DNA of 64,000 nucleotides from the NCBI GenBank assembly GCA_027257055.1, contig JAPVLO010000059.1, positions 1,488,001-1,552,000 of the forward strand. Reading direction: 5' to 3'. This DNA is from Cephalopachus bancanus (Eukaryota > Chordata > Mammalia > Primates > Tarsiidae). Shown here piece by piece: positions 24,003 to 34,929 of this stretch. The position numbers were made by a program, and so were the translations under genes. Under the pieces are notes generated by a model that was not told the DNA's origin, made no database searches, and saw only the letters and a program-made list of their open reading frames with translations. How positions within the stretch are numbered: the first letter of the stretch is position 1; each line of letters starts with the position of its first letter.

Positions 24003-24280
24003 CAATACTGTCCAAATATGATGCAAACCACATATCAAATTTTAAATATTCTGATAGCTATACTAAAAATATAAAAAGAAACAGAGAAATTTATTTTAAT
24101 AATATATTCAACATGTAATCAACATAAAATTTATTAATGAGATATTTTGAAAACTTTCTGGTTATATTTTATTCTGAAACACCTCAACTGGGACATGGTG
24201 CATTTCAAGTGCCCAGTAGGCACCTGTGGCTAGTGGGTACCATACAGGGCATTGTCAATTTAGCAGCTGATTGATTGCAT
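24003..24280 (+). mobile_element. Non-autonomous DNA transposon, nearly full length
   Basis: Its ends are imperfect inverted repeats: 'aatactgtccaaatatga' at the start and 'taccatacagggcattgtc' at the end. The interior has 'aaaagaaacagagaaatttattttaata', 'tcaacatgtaatcaacataaaatttattaatgagatatttt' and 'catttcaagtgcccagtaggcac'. I recognise this as a common mammalian MER-type hAT element; the exact name is not asserted. Confidence 0.75.
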
Positions 24281-24350
24281 TTAAAATATGATTCTTTGGA
24301 AGATCCTTCTAAACCAAATGTGCTTTCAGAGCATTTAAAATACAATTTGA

Positions 24351-24630
24351 GGCCGGGTACTTGTGGCTCACACCTATAATCCCAGCTACTCTGGAGACTA
24401 AGGTGAGAACATCGCTTGGGGCCTGGAGTTCAAGACCAGCCTGGACAACATAGCCAGACCCATTTCTATCCTATATATATATATATTAGCCAGGAATAGT
24501 GGCATGCACCTGTAGTCCCAGCTGCTTGGGAGGTTGAGGTGGGAGGATCATTTGAGCCCAGGGGTTTATGGTTACAGTAATCTCAGTGCACTCCAGCCAG
24601 AGTGACAAAACAAGAACATCTCTAATAAAT
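24351..24630 (+). mobile_element. Old dimeric Alu (AluJ-like)
   Basis: The left arm begins GGCCGGGTACTTGTGGCTCA. The linker is replaced by an AT repeat (about 24472-24487) and the right arm ends near 'ccagagtgacaaaacaaga'. The start keeps the full GGCTCACACC box A phase, so it lacks the tarsier-type deletion. Confidence 0.9.
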
Positions 24631-24667
24631 ACTTATATATGTATATACGTGTGTGTGTGTGTGTGTA
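24631..24667. repeat. (TA)n/(GT)n microsatellite at Alu tail
   Basis: 'cttatatatgtatatac' followed by eight to nine GT units, grown from the Alu tail. Confidence 0.85.
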
Positions 24668-25594
24668 ATTTGTGTCCTTTTTAGGAATGAATCTGTTTCA
24701 TAGAGGGAGATAAACCTATAGTGGAATACTTATGGGATAGAGGCCAAAGTACATCTGCAGCATGAATTGCTGCTAACCAAGTCACCTCAGAAGAAAAACT
24801 TTTAAATAAAGTTCAGCAACTACAGAGCCTGTGCCTTGAACACCTTGTTGATGACAAAACAGCATACTTAAGAACAAAGGCAGAAAGGTAAAGGGACAGC
24901 TTAAAATCCTCGCAACATGTGCACTTGACAAGGGTCTGGCACCGTGCCCTTTCCAGTCCTGTAAGGGGTTAGCTTCACCACCACACTTGACTCCAAGTCA
25001 GAAATCAAAAACTTTGAGGGCTGTTCAACACTGGAGGGATTTTCACAGGGGAATCCACTCAGGGTAATGTAGCGCAGGTTATGATGCGTTGGAAGAAGTC
25101 AGTGCCCAGCGGCCTCTGTCAGACTCCATCTGCTCGGTGGATGGGTGGTGGACTGTGTTGGTGCAGTGGATGGTGAAAGGCTGTTGGTGAGACCCTCGGT
25201 GGCCTCTGGGTTCTTATCCTGCAGTGGAGTTGCCCCTGCAGTGTCGTGGGAAGACCTTGGACTTGGAGCCAAAGAGCCAGATCCTTCAAAAAACTACCTG
25301 AAGGTTTTTTGCGGTGAGACCACAACCAAGCCAGTTAACTTCTCTTTACCTTTAGGTCCTTATCTCTAAAATGAGAGAAATGGGTTATATCATTTCCAAG
25401 GTCTTTGCCATTTACAACATTCTGTGATTCCAAGTGAAATGCACTGGTGTGTGCAGGCATCTGGACATATGTGTAAAGAATACATGGAGTATGCAGGTGT
25501 TAGCTTGTGATATGAGTAAAAGAGAAATTGAATGAAAGACAAAAACAAAAAAAATCCACTCATGTAGATTCAGAAGTGCTCAGAGAAATTAAAT
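24668..25594. other. No gene or clear repeat
   Basis: The open frames at 25119-25325 (-) and 25145-25369 (+) overlap on opposite strands and carry no known domain. The rest is plain unique-looking DNA. Confidence 0.5.
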
Positions 25595-26660
25595 TTTTGT
25601 TGTTATTCTTTTAAAAATGTTTAGTAATAATATATGAATGCATTCTGATCCAAAGCGTGCATAAATGTGTAGAGAAAACCATGGAAGTTTTTCTTCAGTT
25701 TTCCTACTCTAACTCTGCTTTGTAGAGGTAACCATGTCACAGGTTTGGGGCACATTTTCTCAATCCCTTTCTATGCATTTACCATATATTTAGACATTAC
25801 ATATGTATCTTATTTTTAATAAGTGGCATAATATTGTATTGCTATTCTGTAACTTGCTTTTTTCCCTCAAATAATATGTTTTGGAGATTTTGTTTCCAGT
25901 GTATATAAGCCTACTTTATTCTTTTGAACAGACTTCATAGAATGAATGTATCATAATTTACTCACTCTCCTAAATGATGAGTATTAAGGTTGATTCCAGT
26001 TTTTTACTGTTATAATGTTGCTGAATGCCCCAGGATCCCGTTTTTATGCACCTGTGCAAGTGTTTCCATAGATGACCATCCAGTAAATAGGACTGCTGAG
26101 TCAAAAGGCCTGTCCACTTTAAACTTTGCTGAATATTCCCCACTTATCTTCTAGAAAACTTCATCCATTTCTGCTCTCACCAACTTATATCCAAAAGCCT
26201 ATTTCTCCTCATAAAACCAATATACTAGTATCAATATTTTTAATTTTTTTGCTGTTCTTATTGTTTTAATTTACAATTTCCCAACCACTGGAGAGTTTGA
26301 GAACTCTTCAAATATTTACTGGACTTTTGAATTTCTTCTGTGAAATCTGTTCATAGTCTCTTCACATTTTTTGAATAAGCCAATTGTCTACTGCTTATTG
26401 GTTGACAGGAGCACTATGCATATTCTGGATATTAATGCCGTCCGTTGTCTTTCAAATATATAAATTTTTACCAGCTCATTTTAAAAATTTATGGCATATT
26501 TTGTCGAATAGAAATCTTTAATTTTTGTTTATTTATTTTTTGTATTTTGTTTAAAGCAAGATTATTTTTCAGTGATCCTCCCCAACTTTTGACTATGTAA
26601 TACTAGAAAGTAAATATACATGTTTTCATGTGTATATTATGCTTGTGTCAAAAAAAATAT
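25595..26660 (-). mobile_element. Old L1 3' UTR fragment, antisense
   Basis: Antisense L1M/L1ME 3' phrases appear in order. They include 'aataagtggcataatattgtattgctattctgtaacttgc' near 25820, 'gacttcatagaatgaatgtatcat' near 25930 and 'ccaccactggag'-like parts near 26284. 'gtctcttcacattttttgaataagccaattg' lies near 26357. No open frame remains. Confidence 0.8.
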
Positions 26661-27239
26661 TGGCCAAATAGGCATTATTAGTGGGGTTCTCTGAAGATTT
26701 CCTATGAGTGAAAGTTGACTGTTCCTTGCATCCCTTTCCCCTTAGTTCTCCATGGGACCTTCCTGAAGCTTTAGCTCCTCTGGCATAGAACAAGCCTGGA
26801 GACAGATGGACAACCTGTCAGTAGTTGAAAGAGGTTCTCTGTTCTATTCCTCAGCAGTGATGACAGCTGCATTTATACCAACTCCTGATCTCCAAGCAGT
26901 GAATCTGGTTCTCCTGACATTTTGTTTTCATAACTGGAATACACGAATATTCTTCTTCTCAAGACTGTTTCTCCCTTCCTTCCCTCCATCCGTCTATCCC
27001 ACTTCCTACTCTTTCTTTTTGCTTCTACTCTCCTCCTTTCCCCTCCCTTTCTCTCCCTTCCCTAGTCTTCCCTTCCCTTACCTTCCCTTTTCTCTCCACA
27101 TACACATTTAGTGAGCATTCACAGTGTGTTGGGGCTGTCCCAGGTGCTCTGGTTTCCCTTCATGGAGCGCACATTCTGCATTACCGATGCTGTTCTTTTC
27201 AAAAGGCTCTGCAGAGCTCACAGTCTTATAAGCCACAGG
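26661..27239. other. No gene; contains pyrimidine tract
   Basis: The open frame at 26806-27111 (+) runs into the pyrimidine tract listed next and ends in a low-complexity Pro/Phe/Ser-rich tail. It is not supported as a gene. Confidence 0.5.
26965..27098. repeat. Pyrimidine-rich (TTCC)n-like tract
   Basis: About 130 bases with nearly all C and T on the plus strand, in CCTTCC, CTCCC and TTTCTC units. Confidence 0.85.
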
Positions 27240-27460
27240 GGTGGTGAAGAGCAAGGATTTGGGAATCAATGAGACCTAGGTTTACATTCTGACTCTTTCT
27301 CTTATCTTTGTAGCTTTGGTCAAGTTGCTTTATCTTTTCCTGAGTCTCAATTCCCTCCTTTGTAGAATGAGGAGATTAATTGCATTTGCCACATAAGAGT
27401 GCTGTAAGGATTGAACGAATCAAGTATATGAAGACTTTAACTCAATGCTAGAATTATTAA
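27240..27460 (+). mobile_element. MIR SINE remnant
   Basis: 'gaagagcaaggatttgggaatcaatgagacctaggtttac' is followed by 'gctttggtcaagttgctttatc', 'gtagaatgaggagatta' and 'gctgtaaggattgaacgaatc'. These are MIR segments in sense order. Confidence 0.85.
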
Positions 27461-28569
27461 ATCTGATTAGAAAATGGCAGGCACTATTCATAATATTTCA
27501 CTTTACCTTCACAAACATGTAGCTGGTGGCTGACTGAAAATTATCAACCACCCCCACTCTTTCTGCAAATAAACTAAGGCTCTGTGCAATCACAGTTGTG
27601 GAGATCAAGTCTCCTGCATCCAGGGAAGAGTGATGTGATTGTCTTTTCTGGGTCTCCCAGACCAACCTTACAGTTTTGCTCTGTGATTACCTGTGCTTTC
27701 ATTTACTCAGTATCCTCTTTAATTTGACTCATATTTGAACTTTAATTTGAGTGAATACCCATAATACCTGTAAAAACATGAGCTTGAAATTCTGGTTATG
27801 ATTTATCTTATACGTTAGAAAAGAAATACTCAACTGTGATTATCTTAGAACACGCATCTGATGCCCACCTAGAATCATATGTGTGATAACAGTGGTATCT
27901 GTTCTTCAGTCTCTGAACCATGCAGCCCTTGTACTATATAATGATGTCTTAGGAGCCATGCCTAAACCAAAATGCCATGACTGGGGTGAAGTTTCCTTCA
28001 GCTGATGAATAAAGGGTGCTACAGTTCTCCAGCCACTCTGATGACCATTCCAACCAGTTTTGTGAAATACCAGGACAACCTCAGTTATCCAGCAATCCCT
28101 TATATCAAACATATTTTTAAAAGCTGTGCAAGTGTGCAAGTTATGTGTGGACTCAAAGAATAGAATCGGTGCTGAAGACCTGTGGGAGTGTTAACTTCAT
28201 GGGCCACAGGCCAACGAATCTACTGGGATCGGTGCTGGTCAGGCCAAAGGGTGAATATTTTGTCCAGTTCTGGATCACACAGTCATAAGGACACTGCTTT
28301 CCTTAGGTGATGGGAGGGGAGTCAACAATGTGGGCATGGAAGTGGGAGGAAGGAAAACTGGATTCAGTAAGGAAGGACTTGATCGGATGGAAATTGTAAG
28401 AGTCTTAGACCTGCTATTCTGGGATATTCCAGGTGGCTGGCATAGAACCAATTTAATTCAGTTCTCAATTAGGGACCGTCTCTCAGAAGCAGATTTCCTT
28501 CTCTCTCTTTTCTCAGCATTCTGGGCTTCCCTGCATTTGCGATACTCTATTACATCACTCATATTGTTT
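27461..28569. other. No gene or well-preserved repeat
   Basis: Contains the first copy of a 32-bp near-identical direct repeat (28134-28165, see next entry). The open frames at 27906-28139 and 28330-28683 have no domain. Confidence 0.45.
28134..28165 (+). repeat. Direct repeat, copy 1 (partner at 29121-29151)
   Basis: Both copies begin GTGCAAG and share GTGGACTCAAAGAATAG without mismatch. Only a few differences and one gap lie between the two parts. They are about 985 bp apart in the same orientation. Confidence 0.75.
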
Positions 28570-28720
28570 CTCATTTTTTTAAATAAATATTTATTGAGGG
28601 CCTACTATATGCCATGTCTCATGTTGTACTCTAGAAATACAGAGATTAAAAAAACAAACACACATGGCCCATATAGACCCTAAAGAATATGGTCTAGTAG
28701 GTCTTCTAGTGTGCCCCATT
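28570..28720 (+). repeat. Head of the unassigned old repeat
   Basis: 'aatatttattgagggcctactatatgcca', 'gtactctagaaatacagagatta' and 'cccatatagaccctaaagaatatggtctagta' fit the head phrase order (composition, 'ctagaaatacag', 'tggtctagtag') of the unassigned old repeat. The region is short. Confidence 0.5.
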
Positions 28721-28756
28721 CATAATGAAAAAGTCACTATTATATTCCATAATTTA

Positions 28757-28858
28757 TATGGGATATATATATATATATCTCTATATATATATGCACACAC
28801 ACATATTCCATATTTTTTTTATATATGGTATGTATATATTCTATATAGTATAAAATAA
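28757..28858. repeat. AT-rich low-complexity tract
   Basis: (TA)n and TATATG-type units are interrupted by one CACACACACA stretch near 28795. Confidence 0.85.
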
Positions 28859-28889
28859 AGCACATTTAATATGTCACAAAGCCCTATAT

Positions 28890-29065
28890 CAAAATCTTGA
28901 ATTATATTATCTTCATAATAACTCAGAGGTAAATACTATTATTAATCCCTATTTTACAGATGAGGAAGCTGAGGTTTGGGGAAATGAACCGACTTGGTGG
29001 TGATTACACAGCTAGCAAGTGACAGAGCTAGGATTCAAACCTACTCCTGAAAGCAATTGTTGAAA
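28890..29065 (-). mobile_element. MIR SINE remnant, antisense
   Basis: 'aattatattatcttcataataac' is followed by 'ccctattttacagatgaggaagctgaggtttgggg', 'cacagctagcaagtgacagagctaggattcaaac'. This is the reverse of the MIR core and tRNA-related part and is well preserved. Confidence 0.9.
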
Positions 29066-29120
29066 TTAAAAGATCCTGCTATAGAAAACATAAGGCTACA
29101 TGTAACTATATCAACCTAGA

Positions 29121-29151
29121 GTGCAAGCTACAAGTGGACTCAAAGAATAGA
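29121..29151 (+). repeat. Direct repeat, copy 2 (partner at 28134-28165)
   Basis: See copy 1. It lies just downstream of the antisense MIR. Confidence 0.75.
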
Positions 29152-32124
29152 GTTGCCTAAGCAGTGTGATGAGCTATTGTATAAGGTTATGTGCCTTACA
29201 TGTAAGTAGAGGCTGGATGAGATGTTTTAACAGCATGATAGAATTGTAAGTGATTGACTAGAAAAATTCTAAGACTCTTCCATTTTCAAATCCCTCAAGT
29301 CTAGGGTTAATCTCCAGAGGATGCCACCCTCTTCTCTCTGAGGGTATTTCCCCTAGGGTATTTACTTAGACCATCACTAAGAAAGAAGTTTTCCTGCCTG
29401 CCTGAATCACGGCCTGATTTGCTACATGGCATACAATAGCCTCTGAGAGGCATTCTCTTCCAAACTCAGGGAGAAGAAGCAAATGCTGGAGGAGCAAAAG
29501 AAATCTTGAGCCCAAGATAACTTGAAAGGCCGAGATTGAATTTTTTTCACTTACCACTTTCAAAGTCCCCTTTCTCTTCCTATCTCTAAACCAATGGACT
29601 TTTGAGGGAACAACATTCTTCTGCCTTTTCATGCCCAACTGGACTGATTAGAAAGCTTTGCAAATCCGGAATGCAATGTGGCTGCAGACAGTGGAGAGAG
29701 AAATTCTTTAATTTCCCCTTTCACATTCCCCTGGCTGTGTGACAGGCCTTGTACAAGTCCTTGCTGAGGTAATGACATGGAGTATAATTAAAGAATAATT
29801 AAAACACTGCAGATCTTTTTTTCACCTCTGTCTGTGAATTCCCCTGAGCAGACTCAGAGCCCTGCCCTGCCTTGAGAGCGAGCAGTGCTGCTCTGAGCAT
29901 GTGGCCAGGGGAGACAGAAGGTCAGCTGGGCACAGCAGGGCTTGTCCAGTCCTCACTAGGCAGCCTTCGTGCAGGCCCTGACAGGTCCTCACAGTGGCCC
30001 GGAAAGTGACAAGACTTGGAGAAGAAAATTGAAGTTTCCCCAAGCCAGTCTCTTCAACTGAACCTGTGTTTTTACTCAGATTAATTCATTTCTCCGTCCA
30101 CTTATATAAAACCCACTTGCTGCACTAAGTATGTGTACAAAACCAGCCCATCAAATGTTTGTTCAGAAAACAAGAACTACTCATGTTTCCATTGAGAAAG
30201 TTTCCAAGCTTTGAAATTGGATCCTTGTCCAAATCTGACTTGAGTTCCTCATTCAGTGCTTTTCCTGTTCATTTCCCTTGTATTCTGCTGTGTTTGAACA
30301 TTGTTCTTAAACAAAAATCTATCTTTCTAATAAAGTATAGTGGGGGAAAAAAGCCCCAAGTGTGAGCCAGAACTGTTGCTGTGGGCCTTTGGGTAAATTA
30401 GGAAAATGTGTCCCTGCCTCTAGTTGCAGAAAGTCCTGTGCCAAGATCCATGGCTTGGGGGACAGAAGAGGGCTGTGACTTTAGCCCCAAACTTGCTTTG
30501 GTGGGCACCCTTGTCCAGGGGTGCCAAGCCAAGAGCCCAGGGTTTGAATTATCAAAAGCCCTGATTCTGCAACAAGTTGTGCCCAAGAGAAGTGACTGAG
30601 AGTAAAGCCTGAGGACTTATTTCTCCACTGAGAACAAGACTGAGTTGTCAGGGCCAGCGGTGTAGACATGCAGATTCCTAGGAAGGTAATTCAGTACCAT
30701 GATTTTCAAACTAGCCTTTGAGGACCCCTTATATCACAAAGAGGGATCTTGGAGTCTGATACAAGGATGAGACAGGAGGTCAAGAACATATCTCTCTAAT
30801 CAGGACAGCTCACCCCTTACATCCAGGACACACTGAGCTCTGGCATGAAGTTGCATTTTAAAAGTGGTGGAGGTAGAAGGTCCTGAAGCTAGAAAAATAG
30901 ACTAAAGGTGATAAGTCTGTGCTTCAGATCAAGTTTTGAAGTCAACAGGAAACTTGTGTGTGTGAATTATATGTGTTTCGAGAAAGCGTATCTGTTCTTA
31001 TTGCATTCACTGAATCAGGAACAGAGGAGGAGGTGGTCTATTTTGCTTTCTGGTCAGGATAGTCGTCCTTAGGTTTCCAGGTGTTTCTAGGTGTTTCCAG
31101 ATGGGAAGGAAGGAAAGTTTCTGAATGCCTCAGTGTTTTATGCATCCCAAGGTGATTTGGGGGTTTGAATTTTACTTGGCAGCTGGTGCATCATCTGATG
31201 CTCATCCAGTAGACCTCAATATGAGCAAGGAGGAGTCATGCCAACACTATCCAGGCTCTGAATCAGGATGGACTCAATCTACTGCTTGTGACTGCCCATG
31301 TGAGATGCACTGCCTATTCCCTCCAATAAAAATTAACCAACATTAACTATTCCAGTGACTGGGAAGTAGAACTTGCAAGTGTCCTGGAGCAAACGGATGG
31401 CTCCAGTCAATCAAAAGTAAAGGAAGGGTCCTGGTCACTCTTCCTGGGTGGCAAAGCTCCCAATGGAGCTAGCAGGACAACTCAGTTGGGCTCTATTTTC
31501 AGACACCAGTTCTGAGCACCTAGTCCAAATGCCTACAACATGTGACTATCTTGAAGGAAGAGCGATGCTCTGGTAGGATGCCCTTCCTGCCCCTGCTACC
31601 CTACTCAGCCACTAGACATCCATCTGGGCCTTAATCACTGAGCCTATGAATAGTCTCATGAGGAAAAGTCTGATGAGAGTCTGGGAGATGAAGGATGGTT
31701 TGTGTCTTAAGCCATATGCTTCTATGCATCTTGTCCTGTGTAGGAGACATCCTTGGAGCTTAACCCAGGTGAAGCTAAGCTAGCTTAGTTTTGCACCTAG
31801 CAAAACTCACAATAATGTCTCACTGTATTTAATGGTTGCTTAGGTTTCTATTATATCTTTAGACTTATTCTCTTTTGAAATCTTAAACAGAGAATAGCTT
31901 ATTTCGCATAGCTTGAGGCTTTTGTAGGCCTAAAGAAAAAGTGGAAAAAGAAGAAGACAAGAAGGAAATTAGTCAGTGATATGACTTTACAAACCCTAAA
32001 TATGTTTCCCTGTCTCCACTATAAATAATAATAATAAAATAATACCACAACTATTATTTATTGTTTACTGTGACAATATTTTGCAGGATGCTTAAAAAAA
32101 ACATCTTAATTAATATATACATTT
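29152..32124. other. Longest gene-free, repeat-poor stretch
   Basis: About 3 kb with no full-length repeat. I see a possible MER5-like scrap near 30680-30760, a TAAT-rich stretch near 29775-29810 and a small CAGGTGTTTC duplication near 31078-31100. The open frames (29366-29638, 29822-30043, 30398-30599 and others) are short and overlap on both strands. If any conserved regulatory element exists in the window, this kind of block is where to look, but the sequence alone does not show one. Confidence 0.45.
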
Positions 32125-32500
32125 ATTCATTCAACAAGTTTTGAATCTATTACATCCTGAGTACTGTGCTTGGGTCTGGAGTTTAATAGTGTACAAAAAT
32201 AGTCACAGTTGTGTTTTTCCTTCATGGAGGTCATGCTCCTGTGAGGGAAAATGATAATCAAATAATTCTTTAAATAAAAGTAAAATTGCAAATAAGGAAG
32301 ACTTTATTAAAAAGGGGAACAAGAAAGAATTGGAGCCTCAAGAGGGATTTAACCCAATCATGAAGGTCACAGAAAGCTCCCCCAAGTCGGGATTCAAATT
32401 ATGAAAGAGGCATTAACCAGAGGAGATAAGCAGAGCAGTGAGTGGTTCGCGGGCACAAAGCTTAGTAAGCAACAGCTGGGTAGATACAGATGCACTTGAA
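32125..32500 (+). repeat. Old interspersed repeat, unassigned family (copy 3)
   Basis: 'ttattcattcaacaagttttgaatctatta', 'actgtgcttgggtctggagtttaatagtg', 'cttcatggaggtcatgctcctgtgaggg' and 'ggcattaaccagaggagataagca' follow the same phrase order as the other copies. Confidence 0.6.
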
Positions 32501-33303
32501 AGAGGCACAGGGTAAAGCATGCTGAATACACTGGGGATTTGGAAGGAGGGGCATCTGCTTCCAGCTAAAAGGACCAGGGAAATTCCTCTACAGAAGAAGT
32601 CATTAAAAGGGACCTTGATGGCAACAAGAGGAAGGCTCTACCTGTATGTAAGCTCTGGCATGGGCACTAAAACAGAGCGGTGGGTCAGAGTCCATGTGGA
32701 AGCTGCAGTGGGCTGTGAGAATGTTGAGTTTCTGGGAGGGCGGGTGTGGTTGCCCTTTATCAATAGCAAGGGTACCAGGGAAGTATGTGTCTACTTAGCA
32801 GTCTTGGCACACGTCACCTGAAGGCACCTGTCTGCTTCTTTTTCCATCTTAAATGTCAGTCTGCTCTAGGTGGCCTTACCTTCTGCCAGGGAGCACCACA
32901 GAGGGAGCAGGGGCCAGCTTCCTTTTGACTTCAGTCTAGATCACTGTCAATATTAATTTAATCATCATTTGTGTAATCATAACTTTATCATTTCCAAGTC
33001 TAATTTATTTTAATTTCATGTATGCTGATTTGATGATCAAAGAATTTGTTGATTCTTTTGTTTCCATTCAAAGCATGATATATTTATCATCCATTTAAAA
33101 CTATTATTCCCACCCCTCTCCAGCCAGACTCTTGGAGCATAAAGAGATGTGGCAGACTGAGATGGTTCATCTCATTTAAAATTTCCCTGACAGGTTTTTG
33201 TTTTGTTTTGTTTTGTTTGTAAGCCATCAAAAAGAACCCATTTTCATTATGGTTGCAAAAATGAATGAGTTTGCTGTAAGCTTTTCTATTTCACTCAGTT
33301 TTT
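32501..33303. other. No gene; 100-codon chance frame
   Basis: The frame at 32519-32821 (+) continues the preceding repeat and shows no domain. A (TTTTG)n stretch lies near 33196-33220. Confidence 0.45.
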
Positions 33304-33394
33304 TGTTTGTTTGTTTGTTTGTTTTAAAAGCAGGATTTATTGAGAGGACAGAAAAGCTCCTACAGCGGAAGGGGACCCAAAGGGGTTACCTACC
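33304..33394 (-). mobile_element. LTR-derived, LINE1-mobilised short element (TINE-like), copy 1
   Basis: The minus-strand core (about 33326-33390) reads GGTAACCCCTTTGGGTCCCC, then GCTGTAGGAGC, then a CTCTCAATAAATCCTGC poly(A)-signal block. This is the style of the R/U5 end of a class I retroviral LTR. It is followed on the minus strand by a (CAAA)n tail (plus strand TTTGTTTGTTTG, 33303-33325). TCACTCAGTTTT flanks both ends (33291-33302 and 33395-33406), giving a 12-bp TSD. A simple A-rich tail plus long TSD marks LINE-1 target-primed insertion, not retroviral integration. The LTR itself is absent; only this about 65-bp piece moved. The naming as TINE rests on memory of tarsier work. Confidence 0.8.
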
Positions 33395-33484
33395 TCACTC
33401 AGTTTTGAAGTGTCTTTCAGAATAGATTCCAGATCTTAAGGCTTTAGGCTCCTAATGCAGTCAGAGAACTGGAAACTGGGTAAT

Positions 33485-33660
33485 GTCGTTATTAAATGCA
33501 CAATCCTTGGAATCAAGCAGCCTAAATTCAAATATTAGTTCCTTACTGGTGTGACCTTAGGCAGGTGAAATAATCTCAGTGAAGCCCTATTTTTTGATCT
33601 ATTGTTTTCTTCCTCCATAGAATGAGGATAATTATAACATCTTATGGATTTGTTTGGCAT
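33485..33660 (+). mobile_element. MIR SINE remnant
   Basis: 'cacaatccttggaatcaagcagcctaaattcaaa', 'ccttactggtgtgaccttaggcag', 'cctccatagaatgaggataattataac'. Sense MIR order. Confidence 0.85.
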
Positions 33661-33784
33661 TAACCTATCTACCTGTCATACCTTGCATGCTCTAGGGAAA
33701 GAAGAACAATAGAGGTAAAAAAATATTCCGTCAACATTCACTCAACATATATTAGTGGTTACTGTCCTTCTGTTCAGTTTTATG

Positions 33785-34135
33785 CATCTTTTCTTTGCAC
33801 TTAATTTATGTTAGGCATGAAGCCAAGTGCAAGTGATACTAGAAATAAGTATGACACATACATTGCTCTTGCAATGTCCAATGGGAGGACCAATACACAC
33901 ACACATCCAGTGGCAACACAGAGAGCTGAATGCAGTGGCTGAGTTCAAGGCATGTACTGTGTTCTAAATAAGCTCAAGGAAACTGTAACACTAAGAAGGA
34001 GGGGCCATTGAGGAAGGCTTTGAAGAAGACATTGAATTTACATCCAGCCTCAGAGGACAAGTAGGAATTGGCATTCCAAGCCAAGAATAAGGCAAGTGCA
34101 AAGGGTAGCAAAGCACCAGCTTCAGAAAGAAAGGT
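33785..34135 (+). repeat. Old repeat copy, strongly similar to 35895-36070
   Basis: The first 165 bases (TTTGCACTTAATTTATGTTAGG through GAGCTGAATGCAGTGGCTGA) match the sequence at 35905-36065 closely. They share long words such as AATTT(A/G)TGT(T/C)AGGCATGAAGC and GAGCTGAATG. The remainder ('gaaggctttgaagaagacattgaatttaca', 'gcattccaagccaagaataaggcaagtgcaaagg') is the middle part of the unassigned old repeat. Confidence 0.65.
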
Positions 34136-34542
34136 GTTCCAAAACTGTGGGTCTCCCAGGTACTCACTGACTGTCAAACGGCAGACTGCACCAAATCAGT
34201 TTATGGTCTTTGTTGTTGGCTTAGAGAGTTGGTTCAAGATTCCTTGTGACAACATGTGTCACACTTGATTCCTAAAGTCCTTGTCTTTATTGATTTCCCA
34301 TCTATCCAGGAGGATATTGGAGTTTCACAGCAACTAATAACAACAGTTTGGGGAACATTCCCACAGGGGCTGGACCATTTCCAAAATGTCTCCTAACCAT
34401 TCATTTATAAGAGATGACTTATTTGAAACATCTTGGACTAATTTCTAAAGGTTTCAATATTAGTCAGTATATGAACATTTTGTAGTCTCTAAATTTAAAT
34501 CTTTTGATTCTCGTAATGGTTTTAACAATCAGCTGTCTTTTT
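34136..34542. other. No gene or clear repeat
   Basis: Nothing recognisable up to the Alu monomer's TSD at 34531-34542. Confidence 0.5.
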
Positions 34543-34720
34543 GTTTGTTTGTTTTTGTTTTTTTGAGTCGGACTCTCACTTTGTTGCCCAAGATGGAATG
34601 CAGTGGCATGCTCTCGGCTACCACAGCCTCGACTAGCTGAGTTCAGGCAATCCTTCCGCCTCAGCCTTCCAAGTAGGCAAGTAGTTGGAACTACAAGCAT
34701 GAGCCACCACACCTGGCTTC
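34543..34720 (-). mobile_element. Free Alu monomer with target-site duplication, antisense
   Basis: One T-rich tail (34543-34564) is followed by a single Alu arm, GAGTCGGACTCTCACTTTG through GAGCCACCACACCTGGC. Length is about 150 bases with no linker or second arm. AGCTGTCTTTTT (34531-34542) before and AACTGTCTTTTT (34721-34732) after form an 11/12-bp TSD. The element therefore inserted as a monomer and is not a truncated dimer. It has accumulated some changes, including a small insertion near 34674 (AAGTAGGCAAGTAG). Confidence 0.85.
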
Positions 34721-34929
34721 AACTGTCTTTTTATTGGTAATCTGTGTGTATTTATTAGAAGGTTCAGCTGCATCATAGAATTCTAACCTTGACCAGGAAC
34801 ACAGAGAGGTCACAATGAACTGTTTCATCCCACACTAAGTACATTGTCCTTCGTCTCTGGGTGCTTCCTCACCCAACTTTTCTACTTTCAGTGATTTTCT
34901 TTCTAGTTCTTTCTTTCTAGTCCTTCTGG

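Noticed and set aside
25119..25369. GC-richer patch with open frames on both strands
   Set aside because: Too short and too few CpGs for a CpG island; no domain in either frame.
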